Shown here piece after piece: positions 1 through 11,833 of a DNA stretch of 64,000 nt. The notes beneath the pieces were generated by a model. That model searched no databases. It was not told where the DNA came from and worked only from the letters and a program-made list of their open reading frames with translations. A program made the position numbers and the translations under genes. Origin of the DNA: Paraphaeosphaeria minitans (taxonomy: Eukaryota; Ascomycota; Dothideomycetes; Pleosporales; Didymosphaeriaceae); contig WJXW01000001.1 in assembly GCA_015832175.1 (NCBI GenBank), forward strand, positions 124,001-188,000, read 5' to 3'. How positions within the stretch are numbered: the stretch's first letter is position 1; every line of letters begins with the position of its first letter.

Positions 1-1395
1 AGTCTCAAATGGATTACACCAGGGTGAAGAGCTTACTTCTCGTCATCCGTCTTAGCGAAGGGAAAAGCACGGTTCACTCCAGTCAAGATGGCAGAGATCA
101 GCTTCTCACGGTTCTCATCGTCAACCTTGAAGGCCTGAGTCGCCGCCTTCTCCTGCTTCTTCAGAGCCGCCTTTCCAGGCTTGCCTCCTCCGCCTTGGAC
201 GTGACCGTGCTTGTTGATCTTGAGCTTCTCGACCGCATCTCCCTTCTTGTCGTGTTCCTTCTGCTGCTTGAGTAGACCCACAAAGAGACTGAAATAGATC
301 TCGAGCAGCTTGTTGGCCACGTCTTGTTCGCGACCACTCAAGACGGTCTGGTTCATGGTGATGACTCCATAGTACTTGGCGGTACCGCTCTGGTTCGGGC
401 GGAACAACAAATCGGACTCGATGGAGCTGATGATGACGCTCTTCATGGCAGGATGGGTGATCTGCAGCTGCAGAAGCAAGTAGGAGGCGCGAGACGCCAC
501 CTTCTTTTCCTTGTCGCCGAGCTTGTTGATAAGCAACCGGAGCAAGTTCTCTTCCTGTTCCGACTTCTCCTTCAACAGTTCCCACACCATGGTGACGGCT
601 CGGTTGCGAGAGAATTCAACTTCATCGTTGGACCATCCTTCGATGATCTTGAGCATCTCGAAGTACTGCTTCTTCAGCCAGTCCTCGTATGCCCAGGCGA
701 CAAGGTGAATCTTCTGGACCGCTCCTGGCAGCCGGTCGCCATACTTCCAAGTAGCCGCTTTGCCCTGCAGGGCAGAGATCAGGCCGGGTTGGCGCGCGAA
801 GGCCTTCAGCTTTCGGTCCGGGGGCAGCACGACGCCCTGGCCCATCAAATCCTTGAGCGCCGCAAGCGCCATCATTGCCGCGCTCCTACTCTTCTTGCGC
901 GACAAGCCCAGCAGCTGTTCGAAGGCCTTGGTGGTGTGCAGCGGCGACTCCTGCACCAGCAGCGTCAGGGCCGAGACCTTATCCTCCATGGTACCGGACG
1001 TCATGACGGTCGACATGAACTTGTGCGACGAGTCCTTGGACAGGTGCGAGGCGGCATACTCGTCGCCATCGGCGAGGAGCAGCTCGTCGGCATACTGGTG
1101 CAGCTCGTCGAGGACGTGGCGGGCGGGAACGGTCGGGTGGTCGACGATGGATAGCTGAGGCAGGGCGACGGCGTGCCATTCAGGCTGCGGGGTGAAGAAC
1201 TGGCGCGCACCGTCAGCATACATTCACCAGCATCGCATCTGCTCATGCGCCCGCTCTTACCAAAGCCGGACGCGTCTTGGGCGTGCCCTTGTTGCGAGCG
1301 TCCTTGAGGTCGTGTTTTGCGCTCAACCGGCTCTTGTCCGGGGGCGGCCGCGCAGGGCCATCTTTGGTCTCGGCATGGGTCCGCTTCTTCCCCAT
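1..1395 (-). CDS. MAK21: Ribosome biogenesis factor Mak21/Noc1 (CBF/Mak21 family), partial
   Basis: Nucleolar factor for early 60S pre-ribosome assembly and export (family knowledge). Exon 1 is 1395-1261, starting at ATG with MGKKRTHAE; exon 2 is 1199-37. The first intron (1260-1200) has donor GTAAGAG, branch TGCTGAC and acceptor CAG and is in phase 0. Exon 2 carries the family signatures HKFMSTVMTSGT, ALTLLVQESPLHT and LISAILTGVNRAFPFA. An apparent stop at 33-35 is really part of a GTAAGC donor at 36, so the gene continues left of the window with its C-terminal half missing; Mak21 proteins are usually near 1000 residues and about 430 are visible. It is divergent from TRP4 across 418 bp. The N-terminal exon is less certain than exon 2. 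Confidence 0.9.
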
Positions 1396-1813
1396 CTGGC
1401 GTGGGCGGGCGATGTGAGGTTGTTGCAAAACCAGTCAGAGATGTCTCTCCAACCCGTCATGACCTTCGTGTGCTCGCCTTCTGATCCACGATTTTCGGAG
1501 GCTTGGCAGAAAAGGCCCAGTCACAAGCGAAGGTTAGCGAACGCCTTGCAAAATCCGCCGTTGTGCGCTAGGCCGCATCGGGGAGGCGAGGGGAGCGGAG
1601 GGGGACAAGTGGGGAGGACAGTTCATCGGCATGCAGTGCACAACTGAGTCAACGCGGTTCCAACTCACGCCCATTGACGTACACCTACCCGTGACATCCA
1701 TCGAGGAATACCCCTTCGTTCTACTCTGGTGCAGACGCATCCCCATGACAATTGACTTGTTCGACTGGCTGACTGGAACCATCCTCCCCTCATAAGGGCA
1801 CATAATTTTCACC
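1396..1813. promoter_or_regulatory. Shared divergent promoter MAK21/TRP4
   Basis: A 418-bp non-coding gap between two divergent start codons. The TRP4 start has a good fungal context (CACC before ATG). No canonical TATA box or amino-acid-control site was identified with confidence. Confidence 0.5.
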
Positions 1814-3058
1814 ATGTCGACGAACAATGACGAAGAACCCAAAATCTCAATAACACCATTGCTCAAGCGGCTCTGGCACGAGTCTTCCGCCACAGCACCA
1901 GATGCCTCCGAGATTGCCGCCGCCATCTCTCTCATATTCACCAACAGCCTGTCCGAGGTCCAGATGGGCGCTCTCCTGACATGTCTGCATTTCACCGAGC
2001 GCGATAGACGCGCAGATGTCTTGACAAAGTCCGCACAGTCAATGCGTGACTTCTCGACCCCCATGGATTTGGATAGTCTTGTCAAATTGATCGCAGAAAG
2101 AGGTAGAAAAGAGGGCGACTACCACGGCGGCCTATGCGATATCGTTGGCACCGGCGGTGACTCCCACAATACCTTCAACATCTCGACAACCTCGTCCATC
2201 CTCGCCAGCGCCCTCCTCATGATGGGCAAGCACGGCAACCGCGCCAGTACCTCGCGCTCAGGCTCCGCCGACCTGCTCTCCTGCACGCAGCCCAAGGCGC
2301 CCCAGATCTCCGCTGTCACGCCCTCCACCATCCACGAGGTCTACTCCCAGTCCAACTACGCCTTCCTCTTCGCGCCCATTTTCCACCCGGGCGCCCGTCA
2401 CGCAGCCTCCATCCGGAAACAGCTCGGCTGGAGAACCATCTTCAACCTGCTTGGCCCCCTAGCTAACCCTCTCCACCCGCTCATCGAGTCCCGCATGCTC
2501 GGCGTCGCCCGCAAAGAGATTGGTCCCGACTTCGCTGAGTCCTTACGGCAATCTGGCAGCGCAAAGGGCATGGTGATCTGCGGCGACGAAGAGCTGGACG
2601 AGATATCCTGCGCGGGGCCCTCGCACTGCTGGCAACTGAAGCAGAACCCCGAGACCAAGAAAGTCGACATCGAGTACTTCACCGTGTCGCCGTCCGACTT
2701 CGGGCTTCCCACGCACGCGCTGAGCGAAGTCTCGCCCGGGCAATCGCCTGAGGCAAATGCCGAGATCCTGATGCGCATACTGAAGGGTGAGGTGCCCGAC
2801 GACGACCCTATTCTGCACTTTGTGTACATTAATACCGCGGCGTTGTTCGTCGTGAGTGGAATTTGCGACGCGGATACCAGTGATATGGGTCATGGGGATG
2901 ATGGGAAGGTGATTACGGAGCGGGGGCCTGGCGGTGGGCGCTGGAAGGAGGGCGTGCGGCGGGCGAAATGGGCCGTCAGCAGCGGCGAGGCGTACCGACA
3001 GTGGCAGAATTTTGTGGAGGTGACGAACAAAGTAGCTCCTAGTACTGTAGGCTCTTGA
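1814..3058 (+). CDS. TRP4: Anthranilate phosphoribosyltransferase
   Basis: Second step of tryptophan synthesis: transfers phosphoribosyl from PRPP to anthranilate (family knowledge). The 414-residue single exon has the PRPP-binding GTGGDSHNTFN loop at about residues 112-122, KHGNRASTSRSGSADLL at about 139-155 and the NLLGPLANP segment, all in family order. Length matches eukaryotic monofunctional enzymes, with a short fungal insertion near 260-330. The start ATG lies in CACCATGTC and no upstream in-frame ATG is needed. Probably cytosolic; no targeting signal is seen. No introns. Confidence 0.96.
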   Translation: MSTNNDEEPKISITPLLKRLWHESSATAPDASEIAAAISLIFTNSLSEVQMGALLTCLHFTERDRRADVLTKSAQSMRDFSTPMDLDSLVKLIAERGRKEGDYHGGLCDIVGTGGDSHNTFNISTTSSILASALLMMGKHGNRASTSRSGSADLLSCTQPKAPQISAVTPSTIHEVYSQSNYAFLFAPIFHPGARHAASIRKQLGWRTIFNLLGPLANPLHPLIESRMLGVARKEIGPDFAESLRQSGSAKGMVICGDEELDEISCAGPSHCWQLKQNPETKKVDIEYFTVSPSDFGLPTHALSEVSPGQSPEANAEILMRILKGEVPDDDPILHFVYINTAALFVVSGICDADTSDMGHGDDGKVITERGPGGGRWKEGVRRAKWAVSSGEAYRQWQNFVEVTNKVAPSTVGS

Positions 3059-4922
3059 GTCATCTTCATCGTAGTTGAAAAAGCTCTACATCGATCTCCA
3101 TGTCAACTTAGGACGTTGTGTCGGTCATCTTTACTTTCTTTTCACTTCTCTTTTCTCGGCTAGACTGCGACGTTCTCGCAATGTGGTTTTTGGATTCTAA
3201 ACCACCTCCGCGGTCTAACCACATTGTTAGGGTTAGGTGGGGATTGTTTTTATTCTTCCTTCCCTCTGCTTTCGCTTAACTGTCGTAGAAACGAAGTTTA
3301 ATAGGTAATTGTTCTATAATTTGGTTTGTCTGTTTTCTTTTCTTTCGCCGTAAGACTCGGACAAGCATAAGTGACGCTGCTAGTTAAACGCACCGCTGTT
3401 AAGGTGGGTAGTTTAACGTCTACTTCTAGTGTCTCAAAAATTAGCATAGTACCCTTTACTATGTGTATAAAACGGTATATGTACTAGAAGTAAGTAACTT
3501 AGTGCCTAATTAGAAGGTGCTTAGGTAGGTAGGTTTACTTTTAATTACTACTAAGGCGCTCTAGGTACGTACTTAGTACTTTCTTAGCAATTAACTATGT
3601 AACTACACTAAGGTGCCTAGTCAAATTAACAACATCTTACTAAGGCTCGCTGCTGCACTGGAAAAAGCAGTGGGACTAGTAGCTAAGTTATTTATAGGGG
3701 CTCGCAAAAATACCTTACAGTTCACAACCAGATCGTGCAAGAGAAAGTAGATGTTATTGCTGATAGCGGAGCATAGTTCTGTTCTTAGACGGACAGAATG
3801 CTGCGATAAGCCAAAGTATATTTGTGAGTTATATTCCAAATCATGCCCTCGCATTTGGCAAAGCACTTGAGACGTTGTTGTATGCTTCGTCGTTAAGGCT
3901 TCTTAGAGCCTCAATATACCGTGACTGGTTGCAAACCGCGGAAAAGAAGTCTCGGTCTAGTGAGGCTGGCAACTTCACCTCAAAAACAGTGACTCAGAGC
4001 ATCTCTCGCACTTGCTGATTGTTAGCGAAATCGCTCCCTGTGAAGCCTAGCTCTTTTGCAAAGCTCAAGAGCGAACCAGCAGAAGCCTAGATCTGTTTCA
4101 ATTGAATATAGCCAATCATCTGTGCTACATGTATTCAATTTACGTATCTAACAGAGATCAATGTTTAGATATTTCCGTGATTGCGAGCCAAAGCCAAGCT
4201 TTACAGGTATTACTGATTGTAGGTAGTGGCGCGACCGCGTATGGCTCCGATCCAAGCGAATTGCCTGGAAGCTTATGCACAGCACGGTGCCGCCTTGTTA
4301 TAAGCTCATATATGGCGCCCCTTACAGATAGATCGCTGTTTTCAATCTAGGACGGTCGTGGGTTTCTTGAGAACAGGGTCACATGTTTGGAAGGAAATAT
4401 CGAATTGTCTTCCATGATGGGCAGCGATTCGATTCATGAAATTGTAGTAGGTATCGGATATAAAAATTATCAATTTCTGCCAACTACAATAGGTTAATAT
4501 CAGTAATCAGTTTGTTCGGGTGACTGGGGGTAATGATGGCATAGTGTGCCTGAAAGCATACGGTTCCTTAAACGGAACTACCTATGCCCTGCATACCATA
4601 GGCGAATCAAAATAGATTGGCTAAATTCGACATCATTTCTGCAGCGATCGTCGCCTTTAACTTAGTCAATTCGCGGATATGCATTCGGTACTCAGGGGTT
4701 GAGCATTTGCGCGGGCCAACCGATGTCGCGTGTCCATGTGACCATGATGCAGGCCCATGTCTTCAATGACGTCAATCAATCTTTCATCGACTACCTCAGA
4801 TAAACGACTAACATCGCCTCCAAGCAACATCACAAACCAAATCACGGCTCATCTCACCTAGACGGAGCTCTTCAAACTGATTTTTGCTTCTTTACTATCC
4901 ACACAACCTTGAAAACCTCACC
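3059..4922. other. AT-rich gene-free stretch, possible RIP-degraded relic
   Basis: No credible exon on either strand. From about 3240 to 3660 the sequence is rich in TA, TTA and CTTAG words with few CpG, as in RIP-decayed repeats, and it contains GGTAGGTAGGT tracts near 3520. A 10-bp inverted repeat lies at 3179-3188/3217-3226. The last 200 bp form the promoter of the next gene. Confidence 0.5.
4767..4774. promoter_or_regulatory. CRE/ATF palindrome TGACGTCA
   Basis: Perfect 8-bp ATF/CREB-type site about 150 bp upstream of the CsbD-like start codon. Fungal Atf1/AtfA-type bZIP factors bind this motif in stress genes (family knowledge); use here is inferred. Confidence 0.45.
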
Positions 4923-5283
4923 ATGACTTCCAACCAACAACAACCCGGTCTTGTAGCCTCCCACGCACAATACGTGAAGGGCGCGGCTGAAGTGAGTACT
5001 CTTTCCTATATTCAGGTGCTCTTAACTACAACGTCTCCTCCGTGGTCGACCACTGTAACATTGCTAACCATTCACCCCATAGGAAATGGTTGGTCAAGTA
5101 ACCGGTCTCCCAAACTGGAAGTCCTCGGGCCAGGAAGACAAGACCGCCGCCGTCGATGCGATGAAGAAAGCCAGCGAGAATCGCGACCCTAGCCAGGGAA
5201 TGGGCGGAATTGAGGAGAAGGCAGGAAACCTTGTCGGCTGCGAGGGTATGCAGAAGGAGGGCGCTGACAGCAAGAATAAATAG
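4923..5283 (+). CDS. CsbD-like small stress protein
   Basis: Exons 4923-4991 and 5083-5283 give 89 residues. The intron has donor GTGAGT, branch GCTAAC and acceptor ATAG, phase 0. The peptide has paired helical units, AAEEMVGQVTGLPNW and GIEEKAGNLVGCEGM, which resemble the CsbD-like fold of small hydrophilic stress proteins often annotated in fungi as cruciform-DNA-recognition proteins. It is rich in K, E, G and Q with no signal or membrane segment. The start follows CTCACC. A CRE palindrome lies about 150 bp upstream, compatible with stress regulation. The biochemical role is not known. Confidence 0.8.
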
Positions 5284-5669
5284 ACGGGTCGCATAAAATG
5301 TATGATTAAAGGGATTGGACAACAAATAATGACATAAATTACATACGACCGCTGCGGCTCGCGACGGAATAAACAACTGCATTTGTAATATCGGAGTAGT
5401 AATCGTGAAGATATCGGCTTTGTCGGAGTTGCAAGGCTCTTCAATGACAACACCTGCCGACGTAGCATCCAGCAAAGAAGTGACTGATTTTTGCCAAAGA
5501 CATCTAAGCAAACAAATGATCCGTTAAAATATCACATTGCAGTTACAACACGACAATCTACCCGTCGCTCGGAGTCAATTCTGCCGACCGGATGACGACA
5601 TAAGACTACAGTGACACTCTGATTTCCTACACTCTTAACACCTTTGAAAGATTCACGTAAAACTCAATT
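5284..5669. other. Intergenic, no gene seen
   Basis: 386 bp between two plus-strand genes; taken as 3' region of the CsbD-like gene and promoter of the SDR gene. A reverse-strand ORF here (5094-5468) has no family signature. Confidence 0.5.
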
Positions 5670-6745
5670 ATGGACGTTCAAGCACCCTTAAACCCGTCAG
5701 ACCTCTTCTCAGCCAAAGGCTTGGTTGTGGTAATCACTGGCGGAGGCAGTGGTACGTCGAGCTACCCCGCGCTGCCCCTCCTCCTTCCCGCACAGCTTCA
5801 TGTTCTTCACTCACCAAGATGGTCGCACAATCCTCAACCCTCCTACACTGATGCGCAACCACAGGTCTCGGCCTTGCATATGCATCCGCACTCTACCAGA
5901 ACGGTGCTACGAAGATATACATACTCGGTCGTCGCCTGAATGTCCTTGAGGACGCGATAAAGACCCTCGAAGCATCGCCATCCGCGCCAAAAAAGGCCTC
6001 CTCCGCCCTCGCTGCCATAGTCTGCGACGTCACGGACCAGAATTCCGTGAGAGATGCAGTCGCGTTAATCAAGAAAGACGTAGGCTACGTCGACGTGCTC
6101 ATCAACAATGCCGGCGTGCTGGGTCCCACAAACGGCAGAGATCTCTACAAGGCCGAGTCAATCGACCAGTTGAAGGACGCCATGCTGCAAGACTATCCCA
6201 GCTGGGACCTGGCCTTCAAAATCAACACACAAGCCATAATCGGTGTGTCCGCGGCCTTCCTCCCCCTACTCGAAGCCGCAAACACGCGCCGTGGCTGGAC
6301 GAAGGGCAAATTCGAAGGCGAGGGCAACGCGCGCGCGCAAGACACATCCGTTCTATCCAAGATCGGTGCGGATTCCGATGACGACCGCATGGCGCACATC
6401 ATCACGACCGCCTCGGTCGCCTCCTTCATGCGATACTGCACCGCAGGGCTGGCGTACAACGCGTCGAAAGCGGGCGCGGCGCAACTGAGCAAGATCCTGG
6501 CATCGTTCCTGGCACCGTGGGGGATCCGGAGCAATGTGATTGCACCGGGGCCTTTCCCAAGCGAAATGACGAAGACGCTGAGGGCGAAGTTTGGAACGGG
6601 CGCTGTGCCGCAGGGGCGGATGGGGAGCGCGAACGATGTCGCTGCTCTTCTGTTATTTTTGGTAGGGAAGGGTGGAGCATACACCAACGGGACAGTACAG
6701 GTCACGGATGGCGGGAGGATGGGGGTGTTTCCGGGCACTTATTAG
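5670..6745 (+). CDS. Short-chain dehydrogenase/reductase
   Basis: Exons 5670-5751 and 5865-6745, 320 residues. The intron (donor GTACGT, branch ACTGAT, acceptor ACAG) splits the cofactor loop, and splicing restores TGGGSGLG at residues 23-30, which supports the model. Further SDR marks are NNAG at about 108-111, the catalytic Ser near 211 in TTASVASF, and Tyr-x-x-x-Lys (YNASK) at about 225-229. A long loop of roughly 50 residues between the NNAG strand and the catalytic Ser is an insertion relative to the minimal fold. NAD(P)(H) oxidoreductase; substrate unknown. No targeting signal is seen. Divergence from fatty-acid or polyketide-type SDRs cannot be judged by eye. Confidence 0.93.
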
Positions 6746-7233
6746 GTTGGAAGGCAGACGTGTATGAAACAAGGTACCGAGCTGGCTCCGCTGCTGTTAT
6801 TTCGGCATCATTCTCAGTATAATCCCAAGGTGATGCGAAGCAACCTATCATGAGAAAGGCATGGCGACCGTAAAAAGATATGAGCTAGGTTTCGGAAATA
6901 GACGGAAATCGGGCCTATATACAATCATAGGCAATACTAGATCATAGCCATCAGAGGTGTACGGTGAATTACTAGGAAGCCTCATCTGTGCCAAAAAATC
7001 GCAATGCTTGCAGCGGGGTTCAACGTGCTGCGGACAAGTCTGGTGGGCTGACAGCGCGTCATCCCGAAGCGGCAGGGATGGTGAACGACTTGCGCACGGG
7101 CCATGGTCGGCGCCATCTCTATTTCGAGCTTCGCAAAAGCAATCGACCTACATTGACGACCGTTGACGCCACACCGTACGGCCTACACCCCTTTCTTTGC
7201 GCAGAGCGCGGCTTTAAGACAAGTCTCGACGTC
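6746..7233. other. Intergenic, COX19 promoter/leader
   Basis: 488 bp with no supported exon. The last 100 bp lead into the COX19 start at 7234. Confidence 0.45.
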
Positions 7234-8290
7234 ATGAGTACCTTTGGCAGTCCCGGCGGCCAAGTGAAAGCTGGCCGACCGACACCGTACGTTGCAACCT
7301 GACTACCGCTCTGAGCTTCCCTAATCCAAGCTGCCGTCCCAATGCGCCCGCAACACAAGCTCTAGATGGAAGTCGCTAACAGATGCTATTGGCAGCCCGG
7401 AGCGCGGCTCATTCCCCCTCGATCATGACGGTCCGTACCCCATATCCCACGCTCCCGGTCCCCGATCCTCTATCTGCTTCGCAGCTCACCGTCCGGGGCA
7501 TTATGGCCGTCGGCTGACTGAACATTCCAGGCGAGTGCAAGCACATCATCTCGCGCTATCTGAGCTGCATCCGATCCCACCGTGGGACCAACGATCCGGC
7601 GTGTCGCGAACTCTCGAAACAATACCTGACCTGCCGTATGGATCGGTACGTACCAATGATCCCTTTTTATCGAAATGTCCCGATTCTTCAGCCTCGCACA
7701 CTGCGCCGCAGCTATTTCTATAACCGGCACAAGCCACTGCCATTCTGAGTCCGAAGCAAGGGAGGCAGTGGATCTTGTGATACCGATCTGTCAAAGTGAC
7801 TTGACCGGGCTCCTGGGACTCGTGGATAGACTACGCATAGGAGCACTTCCATTGCAGCAAGGGAGAGCCACCGTGTTCCCATTCCTATGTTTCAGCCAGG
7901 AGCAAAGCCGTCTCTACCAACTGCAGCTGTCGGAGCTGTCAAATAGGCAATCCCACTGCCCCATTCGTCGCGGTTCTGGCCCGATGCCCTTCACTGCTCC
8001 ACTCTTCTCCACACTCCGCAGCGCCTCCAGCAACGCCTTCATCCCCACTTCCTTCTGTCACACTGCCTCGGCAGCATCCGAACGGGCTACAACTGCCTAG
8101 AATAGCTTTGCCCCAGAATTCTGCTGACCGCGTCTGCTGCGACAGGAACCTCATGGCGCCTGACTCGTTCAAGAACCTTGGTTTCGGCGACGACACTGAT
8201 GGCCCAGCGCAGGCGCCCAAGGCTGCGACTGCAACCCCAGCCCAACAGCAACCGCGGCCGCAAACCAACGAGAAGCCCCGCGCCTCCTAG
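7234..8290 (+). CDS. COX19: Cytochrome c oxidase assembly protein COX19 (twin CX9C)
   Basis: Four exons: 7234-7286, 7396-7430, 7531-7645 and 8146-8290, giving 115 residues. Splicing yields the Cox19 hallmark PPERGSFPLDHDGEC and two Cys-x9-Cys helices (C-KHIISRYLS-C and C-RELSKQYLT-C), then CRMDRNLM and a short Pro/Ala/Gln tail. Twin CX9C proteins are oxidised in the mitochondrial intermembrane space; Cox19 takes part in copper delivery to cytochrome oxidase with Cox11 (family knowledge). Introns are 109, 100 and 500 bp, and the third, with CTGACC branch and ACAG acceptor, is unusually long for a fungus. The exons are too short to stand out as open frames, so this gene is easily missed. Confidence 0.93.
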
Positions 8291-11200
8291 ATAAGGCTCC
8301 GTATCGAGAGGAATGAAGGGACTTGCGGCTCCCACTCTGCGGCTCGGCAGTATCCGAATAGCCGAGTCGATCCCTGCTCTTCGTCTGGACCACTCATGGC
8401 CAACGCCCTGCCCTGGTCTCGCGGCAACGCTCCGAGGATAGACGACAGCTTTGACAGGTTACATCACATCGCGCCTTGCAGTATCTCCATGTCTTACTTT
8501 GAGACAATCCAAGGGCTGAGCACAAGATGGACTCGACGAGACAGTGTACCGGGAACGACAATGCAATGCAAGAAGAGTGAGGGAAGGTGTATTAGACTAT
8601 TGGGAGGACAGCCGCTGATGTACTGCTTCGCCACAGCAGCAAGCACCACATGCGACATGTTCCAACGTTCAGCCACCAAGGCTATGACATACGAGGTACC
8701 AATAAACCTTTATTCGACTTCACTGTTGCCTCCGCACAGCTCCCCACCCCGTGAACCATGATGCCGCACCTGCCTCCGCACCCTGCTACTCCCGCAGGCC
8801 GTCTCCCGCACCATCTAAGACATCCATCATCCACACTCGCCAGAAACGGGATCGATCGGCAGAAGCAGCGATCGCCGGACGCGGGGTGCAACGTCGCACT
8901 GCGGACGGGATGCCTGCACTAGCCTGCGCGCAACCGAGCTCACTGACCACCTTCGGTGCCCCCCCAAGCTCTGATTGCCCTTTGCGCACCCGCACTTCAG
9001 GCGGTGCGCGCGGCAATATGGAGAGTTGAGCTGCGGTGGAGGGCGGCGGTGGTGGTGGTGGTGGCAGCGACGGCTCTGCGCCGGGGCTCTGGGTGCGGGC
9101 GTCGTGCAGCGGGGCAGGTGATTCGGTCCGCCATGAGACATTTGAAGTGGGTGTGTGGGTGTGTGGGATGCAGGACTATCAGACCGACGCAAGACTATCA
9201 GACCGATGACGGCGTCGTCAAACGACCGAGAGTAGCAAGCAGTAGTGAGGAGATCGTGGACGCAAATCCAATCCTGCATTCCACTCCACCAGCCAGAGCA
9301 GAGGCGAAGCCGGCTGCAGCACGGTACATGTTCACATCTTGCGATAGTGCGTTGTATTAAGAAGCGGTCTGCGCTCAGTCTCAAACGCCGGCGTCGGCGG
9401 CGGCGCAGAGGCGCTGGTTACGCTGCATGCTCGGTTCGCCACGGCCGGTGCAAATGTCAAGACCGTTGTCCCTCGGTGTCAGTGAGGTCGTGCGCGGGCA
9501 CGCAGTGTTGAGAGGGTACGGCGTCGGCGCCCTACCGTCTGCCGTGAGATGCACTGCCCAGCGCCTGCTGCCGACGGCCGGTGGGGGGAAGGGGAGAGGG
9601 GGGGGGAGCAAGTGTTGAGGCAAGTCGCAGCGGGAGAGTTTGGAGATTGTGGTTGTACCACGGGGGCGTTGGATCGGGCGGTCGGTCGGTTCCCGCTGCT
9701 GCTTGATGGACGGGGCAGAGACTGCGGTTCCCGATCAGATTCCGAGATGACCGCTTTGTCTCCGGCGCGGTGTGGTTGTTTCAGACGAGCTGACCTGCTG
9801 GTCGTTTGCCGTAGGTATCCGCGGGCATGTGGGGGGCGTGGGTGGGCACGGGGCCTCCCTCACCAGCACTCTCGAGAGGGGTGGGTATTCCGCCCATCCG
9901 TCCATCGTCGACGCGCACGCTGAGGCATCGAGGTATGGCTGGCGCAGGCTGGACGCTCGTCTGACCGTCCGTCCGTCTCCGCGGGCGGTGGTGGAAAGAG
10001 GCGCGTGCAAGCGAGACGCCAGCTCCCCAACGCAGATACAACATCCGGGCGGCGTAAACGTCAGGCCTCTTCTGCCTCTGGGTGCAGGATCTGGGGGAGC
10101 GGGGAGCTTCTACGGCGCGGCTGGGGAGCAGTGAAGCCCTCGGGCGGGTTGTGGGACGGGGGGCTTGGAGAGGGGGAGAGTTGGCCTTGGGAGATGGCGT
10201 GGGCGGGAGACGGGAGGGGAGTGGACTGCAGTAGGTAGACTACGGTAGGTATGGAACCGCAGCGCAGTACGCAAGTGACGACGGGACTGGGCAGGGCCTT
10301 CTCAATCACTGCCTCCCGCATGCTGCCTCGTGCAAAGGTCAAAACGGCCAGACTTCACTCCCTAAACTATTCACTTTTCCCTTGACGAGGAAGGTGTACG
10401 TGTAAATATGCTATACTATACTATGCTATGCTATCCCGCTCTGCCGCATGGCGCGAATACATGCCAACCAAGCAAGACAACCACTGAGACATGGCAGCCT
10501 GCCACCACGGAGAACCTCCCCCTCGCAAGCCTCCCTCGTTGGGTCTGTGGCTTCGAAGACAGACGACGGCAAGCGCAAGGCATCTACCTACCGCACGGGA
10601 CACGATGCCGAGTTTCAAGCAAGACATTCATTTTTTTTTCTTTCTTTTTGGGGGCGGTTGGGTTTCGGATGCCGTACCGTAGCGTACCGTACCGTAGGTA
10701 GCATCTGCCTGTTCACGATACAGGACTCAAGTCGCGGGAATAACAGGTTGGGTACCTTAGACTATTCAATGAACCTGCCTCGTACCCAAAGCGACGAGGC
10801 TGTGGTGGCGACGTCGCGCTCCCCTCAGAGCCTCCCGTGGGCCGTGCGGACACCCTCCAAAAGCACGTCTACGTACGTAGACACCCACACCCACCCCATC
10901 CAAGGAGGCTGTGCAAATATTGCTTTGCTCAGCAACGCTCCATGGGTGTGGGACAGACGACCGGGACCAGGCGGAAGGGGAAGCGGAAAGCTCGGCCGAC
11001 CAAGGCAGCCTCACTTGATCGCACCATCTTCGGCACCCCATTTCGAGCACGCATAGACAAAGGCAAGCAGGCAGATTGGTCAATAGATGATAGAGATGTA
11101 TTAGGGAGATATTCGAGTACCACATGAATGAAAAAGCTCAAGCCACCGGCAACAAAGAAAAGATAACATGAACAAAGCAACGAAAAAAACAAGACCCATA

Positions 11201-11833
11201 GCAGAGCCCAGCAAGACATCATCCGCGATGTAGTGCGTCGAGTTCCGATCCCGCCAAGCGTAGTGTTTCCGTGAAAACATGAACATGTGTAGGAACCAAA
11301 ACATTACTATGACCAGATCAACCCCGCCCATGCAACGCACAGACGAAAAGAGACCATTGTAGATTGGAAAACCGGGGCGAAATGAATGGCAGATACAGTG
11401 TCTGTGTCTATAGCGAGAGATCGTATAGACAGAGCAGTCGGAAAGGCGAGGAAAATGAGAAAGCGGAGCTCCAAACCTGGCCAGACTGGAGTTGTACGCC
11501 GATAAACTATGCACATCGATAACCCAACTACGCCGGAGGAAACATGAGATCGAGGATCATAGATGTGAAGAAAGTGATAAGCCGATGCTGTCGGAGGTGA
11601 CGCAGGCGTTCGTCTAATGGCCAGCACAGGTGGACGGCGCGGTCGCTTCGACATGCATGGAAGATCTCGGTGATATAGAAGCCACGTCTAGGGCCTTAGA
11701 TGGCAGTCTGGAGCAACATCGAAAAAGAAAGTGCACATGCCGCACGTGCTGGGGGTATCGCGGGGGGTATCATCAATAAGAAAGCGGACGATGCAGAAAG
11801 ATGCCGAAGACGGGTGGTGCCAAGTCCTTGGAC
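8291..11833. other. 3.5-kb gene-free stretch downstream of COX19 and the bHLH gene
   Basis: No exon with a recognisable family or consistent splice structure was found on either strand. The open frames here overlap one another on both strands and are Arg/Ser/Pro-rich, as expected from GC-rich non-coding DNA. It contains simple tracts such as CTATACTATACTATGCTATG at 10412-10431 and TACCGTA repeats near 10675-10700. Part is presumably the 3' UTR of the two convergent genes. Confidence 0.45.

Noticed and set aside
33..35. Apparent stop codon ending MAK21
   Set aside because: It overlaps a GTAAGC splice donor at 36, and the family continues well past this point.
3227..3237. TTAGGGTTAGG as a telomere end
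   Set aside because: Less than two units, too short to call a telomeric array on its own.
7675..8100. 141-codon plus-strand open frame
   Set aside because: It lies wholly inside the well-supported third intron of COX19 and has no family features.
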